Source of the DNA: Bolinopsis microptera
Lineage: Eukaryota > Ctenophora > Tentaculata > Lobata > Bolinopsidae
Length of the DNA: 64,000 nt
Direction: 5' to 3'
Assembly (NCBI RefSeq): GCF_026151205.1
Contig: NC_087075.1
Coordinates: 2,640,359-2,704,358 of the forward strand
The translations under genes and the position numbers were made by a program. The first letter of the stretch is position 1, and each line of letters starts with the position of its first letter. Shown one piece after another: positions 26,901 through 34,978 of the stretch. The notes under the pieces were generated by a model, which was not told where the DNA came from, did no database searches, and saw only the letters and a list, made by a program, of their open reading frames with translations.

Positions 26901-29900
26901 AGTATTCATTCAGTATTCATTCAGTATTCATTCAGTATTCATTCAGTATTCATTCAGTATTCATTCAGTATTCATTCAGTATTCATTCAGTATTCATTCA
27001 GTATTCATTCAGTATTCATTCAGTATTCATTCAGTATTCATTCAGTATTTATTCAGTATTCATTTAGTATTCATTCAGTATTCATTCAGTATTCGGCATT
27101 TATTCAGTATTTAGCGGATTTGTTTATGTGGAGTGTGGCACATCACAAAAAATACCTCCTTCCTAGATCAAGAGTATCGTGAGATTTGTCCATGTGGAGT
27201 GTGGCACATCACATCAAAAGTGAAACATGTTTAACAAGATCGTAACGAATATCACGTGACGGATGCTATTATGACGTACTTGCTTCTTATTGGTCAATTA
27301 ACTTGTCACGTAACCTTGACATTTCATTTACAAGCTTGTCAGTTTAAAATAATACATTATAGTTATAAATGGCTATGTGGCACAGTTCGTTAGACGTTAG
27401 TCTGCCTACTTGTGAAATGCCTCGCATTCACAGGGTCCCGGGTTCGATTCCCGTCTGTGCCACTAGCTATGGGGAGAGCATCTGAATTTTCCGGGAATCT
27501 ATTCATGTGGAGTGCGGCACACCACAACAAAGGTGCATTCTTCCTAGATCAAGAGCACCGTGAGGAGTATGGTATGAAGTGATGCTGTATTAAATTATAT
27601 TGTCAGGTGGTCAATTGTCGAGGTGTCAATTGTCGGGGGTTAATTGTCGGGGGGGTCAACTGTCGCCCACCCAATGGATTATATATGTGATTGAATGCTA
27701 TTGCATGCGATTATATGCGATTATATGCTATTATATGCTATTATATGCTATTATATGCTATTATATCCTATTATATGCTATTATATGCGATTATATGTGA
27801 TTATATGCGATTATATGCGATTATATGCGATTACATGCTATTATATGCTTTGAGAAAAGATCTAAAAAGGTACGTTTTGTGACAACAGAAATCCAAGGTG
27901 ATGTTTCACAACTACCAAATTGCAGGAAAAATCACCTGATACCTAAACCTGGTCAGTTGCATGCACCAGTAATCGACCGGGATTCCCGGTACCGGGTATC
28001 CCGGTACCGGGATTGGCAATTTCGAGCTATCCCGGTCCCGGTCAAATGCTGGTTTCTGTGCAATAAAATCGACAAGAGTATTAGCAGTTATCATTTGAAA
28101 GCAAAAATTAATGGTGCGCTGACTACTGGTTATGAATGATAACCCAGAAAGTGATAAATCTCGAAGATGATCTCCGTCTGACTAGTTGACTTAGAATTTA
28201 CCATGATCTCCTTGTCCTGTCTGGTGTGGTCCTTTAATGTCCCCACTAGGAAGTATTCCTACATGTTGGGTGCAGTCTTTGGTAGACTCAAGAGTTACAG
28301 TTCCATCTCCAGGATGATGCTTGGCAATCAGCATGAAAATAAATCTTTGAAAAGATCTTTAATAGGTTGAATGCATAAGTTGGATCATATTCACCCTGCT
28401 ACTATATGCGATTATTTGCAATTATATGCAATTATTTGCGAGTATAAATAATAAAATGTGATTTTAAGAGATAATATGCGTGATTATATATGTGATTAAA
28501 TGTGATTATATGCTATTATATGCTATTATATGCGATTATATGCTATTTTATGCAATTATTTTGCAATTATATGCGATTATTTGCAATTTTATGCTATTAT
28601 ATGCTATTATATGCTATTATATGCTATTATATGCGATTATATGCGATTATTTTGCGATTATTTGCGATTTTATGCGATTATTGCTATATAATGGTTGTTG
28701 CATAGCATTATAAAACGTTTGTACTGCAGTTATGAATTCTGTAACCTGCTCATTCTGTGACAAGTCTTTTGCCAATAAATATAGTCTGTCCTCACACATT
28801 AGTAGGTATCATCGAGAGAACCGAGAGTTAGATCAAAGTTCTGCAATTCTACAGCCACTGTCAAAAGCTAACTCAGATGCGACTGATGTCAAAATGGAGG
28901 GTCCTGATTTTGTATGTTCAGATGCTGATACAATAGTTTCTGAAGAATCTCAGCAAGGTGGTTCTAACTCTGATGTATCAGGTAGTGGTGATGATGAATT
29001 TAGTGGTGTAACAAGTAGCGATGATGAGTCCAACAAAGAATATAGTGCTAAAGAGTTAGAATCTGATACTGACTGGAAACACGTAGGCAAGCGGAAAGGA
29101 GTACCAATCAAACAACCAAACAAGAAAAAGATATCGAAATTACTTAAATCTATAGACGTCATGTTACAAAGTAAATTGTGTAAAGAGCAAGATAAATGTT
29201 TTGACATGTTATTCTCATACATGATGAAAACCGAATTGTTTGTGGACTTGAAGCAGCGTTTCATTGACAACGGAAAAGACATAACAGGTATTTTAAGTTT
29301 GGAAGAACGAGCTCTATTGGATGCAGTTATCAACACTACAAGTCTATCTGATGTAAACAAACTGATGAACGAAAACACAACTATTGTCGATAAGATTCTC
29401 AAACTTTATCTGAATAAGTAGTTGGTGGAACTAGCTACCTGTACTAGAACCCCATTAACGTACAACTGTTATAGATTGATTTATGTACCCAATCTTACTC
29501 TTGATGATTTCAATTTATGATTATGGTGATAACAAACAAATTATCATAAAACGGTAGTTTTATTCGTCTCTTGAAATTCACCAAATTTATAACACGCAAA
29601 TTTAGTAGTTAATAATAGTCAATGGTATGGAGCCTTTGCTACTCCCTAGACTGCAGGGTGACAATGGGATTCGCCCTGAACCTTTTGTGCAGAAGGCGGT
29701 TGCTCTAACCACTAGGCTACCTAACAGTTGTTATATCTTAAAGGGTGAAAATGTGGTTCAGATACTGTAGCTATTGCTTAAATGTCAGAAAATTGATGAT
29801 AAGACTTGCAATTCCCAGGAGGAGTGGGGGGGGGGGGGAGTGATGGTAACCCTACACCACATTTCGTTATGACACCCTCTGCTTATTTGGAGTGGTGACT

Positions 29901-31909
29901 GGACCGGGGTAATTCGTTAAGAATCATTTGACCGGTAATCAAGTGACAGGAGCCTGCTTGGCAACCGTTTAATCAGACTTTAGATCCTTTAGACAGAATT
30001 ATTGATTTATTCATCATGACGTTCTGACGGATAATCAAGTGACTCCTGTCACGTGATCTCGAGGTTCAAATAACGTTCATGTCACATGATGCTTAAGCTA
30101 AACACGTGACCAGTGATCAAGTAACAGGAACCTGCTTGGCGACCGTTTAATCAGACTTTAGATTCTTTAGTCGGGATTATTGATTGATTCATCATGACGT
30201 TCTGACTCCTTATTGGTCAATTATCTTGTCATGTGACCTTGACATTTAATTAACGAGCTTGTCACGTGGTTACATGACATGTGATCTGTCACGTGACCCT
30301 TGTGACGTGCTGTCACGTGACCTGAGGGCGTGCTGTGAGTGGCTGGGGGCTACTTGATGACTGGCCTTCATACATTCCCATCTACTTGGGCCACCGATCA
30401 CCATGTCTCATTTGTTTCACTTCACCGTTCATATATAAGTATAAATAGGTGTGAAGTTATTTAATACAACAAGATACAAGGCTATGTCACTCCCAGTATT
30501 GGGATGGCCTGAGGTACTTATCTCCTTTTCATTAACCGGAACCCTAAGCCACTGTTTGCCAAGGCACTATACCACATAGCATACTAGCTGTAGGGGCGTT
30601 AGTCCTACGAGCCAGGGAGCGTGTATCACCAGCCGAAACTGTACCAAATCACAGCTTGGTAACTGGCCGACTTGCATCCTAACGGATTTGAACCCGGGCC
30701 TTCTGCTTGGGAAGTTGGGAGGCGATCGTGTTACCACTACACCACCCGGCTGACAAAATTATTTAATAGGCTGACAGTTATTTAATAGGCTCGCGTAATG
30801 ACACGGGCAAATAGCAAATAGGAAATATAGATCGAATAGATGTGACAGTAATAAGTATTAACCGTTATATTTGTTGCAGTCCGGGAACGAGGACCACGTT
30901 CCATTGGCTCTGCAGGTGATTTCCTCTTCTCCACTGTTTTCAAACCCCACACCACATCTTATCCTGATAACAGAGCCAGATGGCTGTCGTTCATAAGATA
31001 CTGAGTCAGTGACCACGGTTAATTCTTTGCAGTATTTTACTGAAAGTATACCAATGTGATTAAATATATATTGTACATGAAGTGGTTATAACTTATAACA
31101 TTATATTACCTTGTATGATTACTGTTATATTAAAAGTAAAGCCCGTATTTCATTTTGTTTTTATTATGAATGATTATATAATTATAATACAGTAAGTTGT
31201 AGTAAATAATAAATTGTAACAAAATATCCAATCTTCATTTACCTTGGGCAGATATAAGCCTGTACTGCTCCGACGCTGAGTCGGATTCACCAAATTTTAT
31301 CTTCTTTATTTCCCGTCCCCATCTCTGACTGTTTTCACAAGAAGAGGTATTGTAATGTAGAACTGTGACCCCGTTACACTCTATCTTTAGTCCTATTTCT
31401 GTCTTGCCAATACTCCAGACATTGGTCGTTTCACTTGGTGGTTCACGAGGGAAAGAAGCGTACATTTCGTTGCAGTAAGTCATATAGTAACTTATAGGGA
31501 TCTTAAACCAAATATCAAGCAGGTCTGACGATACATATCCTTCAGGACCAGTATCCCAGAAAAGATATAAAGATATCATTCTTGCGCTTCCCCTGGCGAA
31601 ACTTGTCTTTATCTGAAGCTTGTTTTCCTGGAGATTGGCGACTGTGTCGACTTCTCTCGCCACTGCTTTCCAATCTGCGTCACCTGGATAATTAGAAAAA
31701 AAAAATTTTCGCTGCAACGGGCAGCTCCTCATTTGACACTCAAAACTGATTTCTCGAGTATTCGGCTTAGTGGACCGGGGGGGGGGGCTGCATAGACCAC
31801 TCAGCTCAGAATTCTTAGTTACCGTGGTAATTGGACTCTTACCTGCAGATGAAGAGGATAACCATGATAATAGTAGGATAGGAACCATCCAACAGACTGA
31901 GGAACTCAT
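20420..31909 (-). CDS. four-exon sushi-domain single-pass membrane receptor, proximal copy (gene model)
   Basis: Joining 31843-31909, 31243-31683, 30863-31039 and 20420-20997 gives 1263 nt, 420 residues, with every junction in phase 1. Order: signal peptide (residues 1-22), an unrecognised extracellular domain of about 145 residues, one sushi/CCP domain of about 60 residues, one membrane span, then a cytoplasmic tail dominated by Pro-Gln-Val repeats. Sushi domains mediate extracellular recognition. An ectodomain joined to a repeat-rich tail suggests a cell-surface receptor, but ligand and pathway are unknown. The weakest link is the last junction: the donor is AACG|GTTAAT and the intron is 9.9 kb, filled by transposons and a 6.5-kb palindrome. 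If it is not used, the first three exons encode a secreted protein stopping just after the sushi domain. A broken tandem copy lies upstream. Duplicated, partly broken sushi receptors are typical of fast-evolving recognition families (inference). Confidence 0.55.
20500..20757 (-). repeat. 9-bp coding minisatellite (Pro-Gln-Val)
   Basis: Tandem nonamers, on the plus strand gggacttgg with variants gggacttgc and ggaacttgg. The 9-bp unit keeps the minus-strand frame and gives PQV with occasional PQI, PRV and HKV at the membrane-distal end. Copy number should be allelically variable, changing tail length without breaking the frame. The repeat also shows strong G/C strand asymmetry (G-rich on plus). 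Confidence 0.85.
21420..21495. repeat. AT microsatellite (tattatatattattgta)
   Basis: A short, low-complexity TATTATATATTATTG tandem within the receptor's large intron. Confidence 0.8.
21593..21801. mobile_element. 209-bp MITE of the ACCAAAACCCA family
   Basis: Ends actaaaacccaaaatttggt and ctacccaattttgggtttta are inverted repeats. The subterminal words gtagagtggaccg, cagtgtctc and ttggaaaagggagacact match the larger element at 33647-33969, so both belong to one family. Non-coding and more diverged than its relative. Confidence 0.7.
22160..22212. repeat. two-unit tandem tagtatacattgtatactccc
   Basis: The palindrome-containing word agtatacattgtatact occurs twice in direct tandem. Minor local repeat. 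Confidence 0.6.
22500..23780. mobile_element. 1.28-kb non-autonomous element with CGGGTAAATGCCTCACAG ends
   Basis: The left end (TA + CGGGTAAATGCCTCACAG) is inverted at the right end (CTGTGAGGTAAATACCCG + TA), giving a possible TA target duplication at 22500-22501 and 23779-23780, as in the Tc1/mariner superfamily. The interior is built from the word GCCTCACAGAATGGCC / GCCTCACAAAATGGCC in both orientations, plus a 170-180-bp tandem duplication (about 22707-22868 and 22888-23050). No transposase frame. Lies in the receptor's last intron. Confidence 0.65.
24497..24592 (+). mobile_element. tRNA-derived SINE-like unit, left arm
   Basis: TAGGTAGCCTAGTGGTTAGA matches a tRNA D-arm/A-box and GGTTCAGGGTTCAAAGTC a B-box, spaced as in tRNA-derived SINE heads. 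The inverted counterpart lies in the right arm near 29640-29740. It could supply a pol III promoter. Confidence 0.55.
24795..25484 (-). CDS. C2H2 zinc-finger protein, left palindrome arm
   Basis: 229 codons. Residues 6-27 form one C2H2 finger (CSFCDKSFANKYSLSSHISR, then YH). Residues about 30-110 are acidic and Ser-rich (DDEFSGVTSSDDESNKEYS). Residues about 115-135 are basic (GKRKGVPIKQPNSKK). The last 90 residues are helix-rich and end KILKLYLNK. A single finger plus a helical tail fits a DNA-binding protein, but I do not recognise the family. The copy in the right arm differs at about 21 residues (roughly 91% identity), yet both are fully open. The ATG follows a TATA-like box (cattataaaac) by about 20 bp and sits 2 nt after an acceptor-like ctgcag, so it could be an intronless gene or an exon. 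Confidence 0.6.
   Translation of the reverse strand: MNSVTCSFCDKSFANKYSLSSHISRYHRENRESDESSAILLPLSKANSDVTDVKMEGPDSVCSDADTIVSEESQQGGSNSDVPGSGDDEFSGVTSSDDESNKEYSAKELESDTDWQHVGKRKGVPIKQPNSKKISSLLKSLDVLLQSKLCKEQNKCFDILFSYMMKTELFVVLKQRLIDSGEDLTDILSLEERSLLDAVITTTSLSDVNKLMNENTTIVDKILKLYLNK
25503..26010. repeat. 10-bp tandem repeat (ATTATATGCT, inverted), left arm
   Basis: Repeats of agcataatcgcatataat type in two blocks (about 25540-25735 and 25860-26010), interrupted by unique sequence. They mirror 27690-27850 and 28400-28690 in the right arm. Open frames over them (YAIICDYM repeats) reflect the period. Confidence 0.85.
26230..26312 (-). other. 83-nt tRNA-like fold, left arm
   Basis: The minus strand carries a perfect 7-bp acceptor-like stem (GGCACAG/CTGTGCC), a T-arm-like CCGGGTTCGATTCCCGT with a good B-box, and an A-box-like GTTAGACGTTAGTC. 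The middle, however, forms one strong hairpin (TGTGAAATGC with GCATTCACA) instead of a normal anticodon arm. More likely a tRNA-derived repeat than a working tRNA. The right-arm copy at 27379-27461 appears identical over all 83 nt. Confidence 0.5.
26487..26582 (+). other. tRNA-like sequence within an inverted stem, palindrome spacer
   Basis: The stem gcggtccatctggag/ctccagatggatcgct encloses an A-box-like GGTTAGTGAGTTAACGGC and a B-box GGTTCAAATCCC. It resembles a tRNA-derived SINE head or degenerate tRNA gene. No credible anticodon arm could be drawn. Confidence 0.4.
26640..27110. repeat. two adjoining simple arrays: ATTATATGCT then CAGTATTCATT
   Basis: A 10-bp array (about 26650-26880) abuts an 11-bp array of about 19-20 units cagtattcatt (26888-27100) in the palindrome spacer. 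The 11-bp period is not a multiple of three, so the frames over it are shadows. Confidence 0.85.
27379..27461 (+). other. 83-nt tRNA-like fold, right arm
   Basis: Plus-strand counterpart of the left-arm element, apparently without a substitution, whereas the nearby zinc-finger genes have diverged by about 9% at protein level. That contrast suggests selection, local gene conversion or later homogenisation. Confidence 0.5.
27850..28350. other. about 500-bp segment present only in the right arm
   Basis: Flanked on both sides by aaaagatct (27855 and 28349). The left arm has only the flanking sequence joined (cctattaaagattcgcat). It contains a GC-rich patch near 27975-28045 built from CCCGGTACCGGG and ATCCCGGT words. 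Either an insertion in the right arm or a deletion between short repeats in the left. Confidence 0.6.
28732..29421 (+). CDS. C2H2 zinc-finger protein, right palindrome arm
   Basis: 229 codons, same architecture as the left-arm copy: one C2H2 finger (CSFCDKSFANKYSLSSHISR), an acidic Ser-rich linker, a basic patch (GKRKGVPIKQPNKKK) and a helical C-terminus ending KILKLYLNK. The finger, residues 72-114 apart from one position, and the last 30 residues are invariant between copies; changes concentrate in the linker and the middle of the helical part. The upstream TATA-like cattataaaac and the acceptor-like ctgcag before the ATG are conserved in both arms. No intact poly(A) signal was seen shortly after the stop. 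Confidence 0.6.
   Translation: MNSVTCSFCDKSFANKYSLSSHISRYHRENRELDQSSAILQPLSKANSDATDVKMEGPDFVCSDADTIVSEESQQGGSNSDVSGSGDDEFSGVTSSDDESNKEYSAKELESDTDWKHVGKRKGVPIKQPNKKKISKLLKSIDVMLQSKLCKEQDKCFDMLFSYMMKTELFVDLKQRFIDNGKDITGILSLEERALLDAVINTTSLSDVNKLMNENTTIVDKILKLYLNK
29640..29745 (-). mobile_element. tRNA-derived SINE-like unit, right arm
   Basis: Inverted counterpart of the unit at 24497, with A-box-like TAGGTAGCCTAGTGGTTAGA and a degenerate B-box region. The right-arm B-box is more altered than the left. Confidence 0.45.
30467..30758 (-). mobile_element. 292-bp tRNA-derived SINE with 10-bp target duplication
   Basis: On the minus strand the head GCCGGGTGGTGTAGTGGTAA (A-box) and GGCCCGGGTTCAAATCC (B-box) derive from a tRNA. 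About 180 bp of body follows, ending with the inverted word CCCAATACTGGG and a TTGTATCTTGTTGTATT tail. Direct repeats TTATTTAATA at 30457-30466 and 30759-30768 flank it exactly, as expected of target-primed insertion. Another TTATTTAATA at 30778-30787 is local. Lies just outside the palindrome in the receptor's last intron. Confidence 0.8.
30863..31039 (-). CDS. sushi (CCP) domain exon, proximal receptor copy
   Basis: The acceptor actttcag precedes VKYCKELTVVTDSVSYE, then IRIRCGVGFEN, EEEITCRANGTWSS and FPDC. Four cysteines plus the W between Cys3 and Cys4 make a sushi/CCP domain. The exon is 177 nt with phase 1 at both ends, the usual form of a shuffled extracellular-domain exon. If the donor GTTAAT is skipped, TAA follows two codons later. 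A near-identical copy with one inserted codon is at 33380-33559. Confidence 0.75.
31243..31683 (-). CDS. extracellular-domain exon, proximal receptor copy
   Basis: The acceptor (ttttctaattatccag) and donor CCAAG|GTAAATG bound 441 nt, phase 1 at both ends. The product starts GDADWKAVAREVDTVANLQE and includes DIWFKIPISYYMTYC, WSIGKTEIGLKIECNG and SQRWGREIKKIKFGESDSAS. It looks beta-rich and extracellular, with an N-glycosylation sequon (HYNTSS) and paired cysteines. I do not recognise the family. An uninterrupted frame runs across the upstream intron, but the donor at the signal-peptide boundary and this polypyrimidine acceptor show that the intervening Pro-rich stretch is intronic. Confidence 0.7.
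31843..31909 (-). CDS. signal-peptide exon, proximal receptor copy
   Basis: ATG opens MSSSVCWMVPILLLSWLSSS, a typical signal peptide with hydrophobic core PILLLSWL and small residues before cleavage, ending at GCAG|GTAAGAGT in phase 1. The same exon, same length, is preserved in the distal copy at 39196-39262. The homologous upstream sequence (31910-32480 versus 39263-39720) presumably contains the promoter, but no TATA box was placed with confidence. Confidence 0.75.
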
Positions 31910-32529
31910 TCTGCAGTTGTGCGGCGTTGAAAACTTTAGTTTAAGTTGAAATAGTAAGTAGAAGTTACAGGAATAGTCAACAGAGAGTGAAGAAATTGGT
32001 AAAAAACATTGAGCAAATCCAATGAAACTATTAAAAATTACATTCAGATCGGTGATAACAATTCGCCATCTTAAAATGATAAATTAATAATTATAACCCT
32101 TAAGAAATTCATATCCTCAAAGATTGGTAAAAATTGGAAGAAATTCGTTGAGAGGTATTTGACAAGCAAAAAATGGTCTCAAAATGACTCGCTCTGCTGA
32201 TATGAAACAATAAACATATTTCTTTGTTATGTTTTAACTTTTCTGAAACATATGTCTTTGTTCTGTTTTCAACTTTTCTGGAATCATTGTATTTATACTT
32301 ATAGTTATAGCTTATTTGAGCAAATAAGGAAAAAAGGCTGGTTTGAAATACAAAGTAATCGCGTCTTCTCGCGCAAAGTGGCCTGGCTCAATAGCTTCGA
32401 CTGTAAACAAAATAATTATCTTAAAGATCTTTCTCTCTTTTTTTTTTCTTTTTATAGCAAATCATATTAATACTAAATCTAAATCGTATGATATTTTTAT
32501 TATCTTAACAGTAACTGTTGTAACTTAAG

Positions 32530-32640
32530 ATTTAAATTTGTATTCCTTGTATTCCTTGTATTCCTTGTAATTGTATTCCTTGTATTCCTTATATTCCTTG
32601 TATTCTTTTTATTCCTTTTATTCCTTGTATTCCTAGCCTG
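32530..32640. repeat. 10-bp microsatellite (gtattccttg)
   Basis: About ten imperfect copies of gtattccttg, AT-rich and non-coding, upstream of the proximal receptor copy. Confidence 0.85.
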
Positions 32641-32979
32641 AATAGGTTAAAGCACATTCCCGTGATTCTCAATTTATAGCGCTATCTTTTTCTTGGTTTC
32701 AGTTTTAAACATTTAAATTATTAACATATTACATATATTGGATCAGACAGATATGGCTAAGGAAAAATCGCTGTGAAAGTATTGCTAGGATTCCATCGAA
32801 AAACCACGTGGCAAAGTATTCTACATTAAATTTAATGAAGCAAAATGACACGAGAACTAAAGATAGATAAGAATATAGTGCCCCCAATTCTCTCGAAGTG
32901 ACTTGAGCGTAACAAAAGCGTGGCAATCTGTAAAACTTGATTTTAATTGATAATGCAAGCATCGATCACGCTGGCGACG

Positions 32980-33012
32980 GTCCACTCTACCCAATTTTGG
33001 GTTTGGTGAAAA
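32980..33012. mobile_element. solo end of the ACCAAAACCCA MITE family
   Basis: cggtccactctacccaattttgggtttggtgaa matches the right terminus of the elements at 21593 and 33647 (shown here in overlapping words: ggtccactctaccca, cccaattttgggt, gggtttggtgaa). No left end was found, so it is a truncated copy. Confidence 0.55.
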
Positions 33013-33119
33013 AAATATATATGTAGAATATTATAGATGCTTCACGAATCACGATTGATTGACGATGCCAATCTGTTCCAGCTCGTAGCTCCGTTACGAC
33101 ATGACTTCAAAGCGAATAT

Positions 33120-33345
33120 GATAATTTATCGAAGCGGCGACGTCCTTTAAACTTTACGACAATCTGTCATAAAAGTAAAACAGTGGTTCCAGAAAATGTT
33201 TGATGTTTAACATAGAATTAGAATATTTTGGACTAAGAATAAACCCGCTGAACGACTTCTGATGAAAATAATAGTAAAGGGGTTATAAATGCTGGCAGTC
33301 AACAGTCGTGCTTGCCAGCACTGTGGTAGTAAATTTGCCCAAAAT
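33120..33345. repeat. dispersed repeat, second copy at about 37262-38275
   Basis: Shared ordered blocks: acgacaatct, gtaaaacag-ggttccagaaaa, gaattagaatatttt, cctgctgaac/cccgctgaac and gcttgccagca. A fragment (gtaaagggggtaatgg) also occurs near 22308. Old and non-coding. Confidence 0.5.
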
Positions 33346-33646
33346 ATATCGAATAGATGTGACAGTAATAAGTATTAACCGTTATATTTGTTGCAGTCCG
33401 GGAACGAGGACCACGTTCCATTGGCTCTGCAGGTGATTTCCTCTTCTCCACTGTTTTCAAACCCCACACCACATCTTATCCTGATAACAGAGCCAGATGG
33501 CTGTCGTTCATAAGATACTATAGATTCAGTGACCACGGTTAATTCTTTGCAGTATTTTACTGAAAGTATACCAATGTGGTTATATAAGAAGTTTAAGTGG
33601 ATTATAACGTTATAATTATATTACATAATTAGAGATAATAGATTTG

Positions 33647-33969
33647 ACCAAAACCCATAATCATGGGTAGAGTGAACCGCTGCCAGTGTCTCTCTTTTCC
33701 AAACAAAAGGAAATGATATTAATTTGAGGAACCGTCGCAAATGCAAATTGATACCGAGAATGAAATCGGTCGCTCGCTTTTCCATTCAATAAGCTTTAAT
33801 TTTATTACAATTCGTAAGCCGTGAATTAATGGGAAAAGCGAGCGACCGATTTCATTCTCGGTATCAATTTGCATTTTCGGACGGTTCCTCAAATTAATAT
33901 CATTTCCTTTTGTTTGGAAAAGAGAGACACTGGCAGCGGTTCACTCTACCCATGATTATGGGTTTTGGT
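33647..33969. mobile_element. 323-bp MITE, ACCAAAACCCA family, long inverted repeats
   Basis: Starts accaaaacccataatcatgg and ends with the inverse. Terminal inverted repeats extend about 140 bp per side around a small core (cattcaataagctttaatt region). Relatives lie at 21593-21801 and 32980-33012. Arms are nearly identical, so this copy is young. It is inserted in the second intron of the distal receptor copy. Confidence 0.85.
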
Positions 33970-34978
33970 GAAATATCATCTCTTTTTGATTATAATGTCA
34001 GGATAATTTACACAGTCGAAACTTCATTAATAAGGAGGTAATTTCAACGATTTCAAAATTTTACCTTTGAAAACGTTTCCTTGTGTTTAGGTAGGCATAT
34101 CTGTCGATAACAGACTGAATATGGCACTTTTTACTCATTCAAGTTGGCATTAAATTTATATATAATGCCATTTAAATATCGTGGGAAAGCAGAATATATT
34201 TGAAATCACGAATGAGCAAAATTCTCAACTTTCGCACGTGCAAACTTTGAGCGGACGTTGCGTGCGCATACAATATTGAATCACCGTACATTTTTGCATA
34301 GTAGTATTTTATATATAGTTTGATAAGCATGCAAAGTTTCAGAAGATTTCAAAAGGACTTGTATCACAACGCGCGGGACTCCAAAGTTGATAAAAATCGT
34401 GAAAATAACAATTTTCAGTGATTTTAGCAATTTTAGATCAATTTGGGCGTGTCCCCACGTATGCAAATTTTCGATTTTCAACTTTAAAACTAGCCTAATA
34501 CACAATATAGACCTTCATGAAGCAAAATTGAGCTCCACAACCCAACAAATGGCCCAACACCAGAGAATACTAATTCACAACTTTTGTGTTTTTATAAAAT
34601 TATTCTTCAAAAAATCACTAACTTCAATAGCAAATATCTTTATGAAGGAGCAAGGTAGGAAAACTTTCCGGTAGATTTTCAGAATGCTTGAACAATTATC
34701 TAAGGAAAAATGTCCTCAGATTTTGAATAAAATTCTTCCTTAATGGTGTAAAATCGATTTGAAAAGTTGTTCTTTTTTCAAAAATCAAGTTATAAAAACA
34801 CCTAATTTGATGACGTCATCAAGTGTTGATGATGACGTTAAATTATTTTTAATATATTGTAAACTGAAGTGTAAACGATTATCTTTAAAATCTGTGGTTT
34901 TAGATGACTGTATCGTTTATACTTTTGAATCTACGGACACTTAAATGTAAGCTACAATTGACTGCCAAAGCGTCTATA

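Larger units (their letters stand above)
23847..30392. repeat. 6.5-kb imperfect palindrome: inverted arms 23847-26467 and 27224-30392, 756-bp spacer
   Basis: The left arm begins gggccagtagatgggaatg and the right arm ends cattcccatctacttgggcc. Inner ends meet at ttgttaaacatgtt (about 26467) and aacatgtttaaca (about 27224). Collinear, inverted: a 190-bp internal duplication rich in TCACGTGAC, a tRNA-like SINE, a zinc-finger gene, ATTATATGCT repeats, an 83-nt tRNA-like fold and a caattgtcg-repeat patch. The right arm is about 550 bp longer, mostly from a 500-bp segment at about 27850-28350. Arms appear roughly 90-95% identical by eye. No target duplication was found at the outer ends, so it may be an inverted duplication rather than a transposon. 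It sits in the receptor's last intron. Confidence 0.85.

Noticed and set aside
26888-27100. Possible CRISPR-like array
   Set aside because: The repeats are contiguous without spacers, and the sequence is eukaryotic.
26723-27182. Long plus-strand frames of YAIICDY and FSIHSVFIQY repeats
   Set aside because: Products of 10-bp and 11-bp simple repeats; all three frames are open and no unique coding sequence flanks them.
27379-27461. A functional tRNA gene
   Set aside because: The acceptor and T arms are good, but the centre folds as one 9-bp hairpin, so no normal anticodon loop can form.
23847-30392. The palindrome as a virus-derived or capsid-bearing element
   Set aside because: No polymerase, integrase, capsid or envelope-like frame was seen; only the zinc-finger gene and simple repeats.
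31235-31909. A single uninterrupted 224-codon reading frame starting at the receptor signal peptide
   Set aside because: It crosses a strong donor (GCAG|GTAAGAGT) and a polypyrimidine acceptor. The intervening Pro-rich stretch is not conserved as a frame in the distal copy, so it is an intron that happens to be open.
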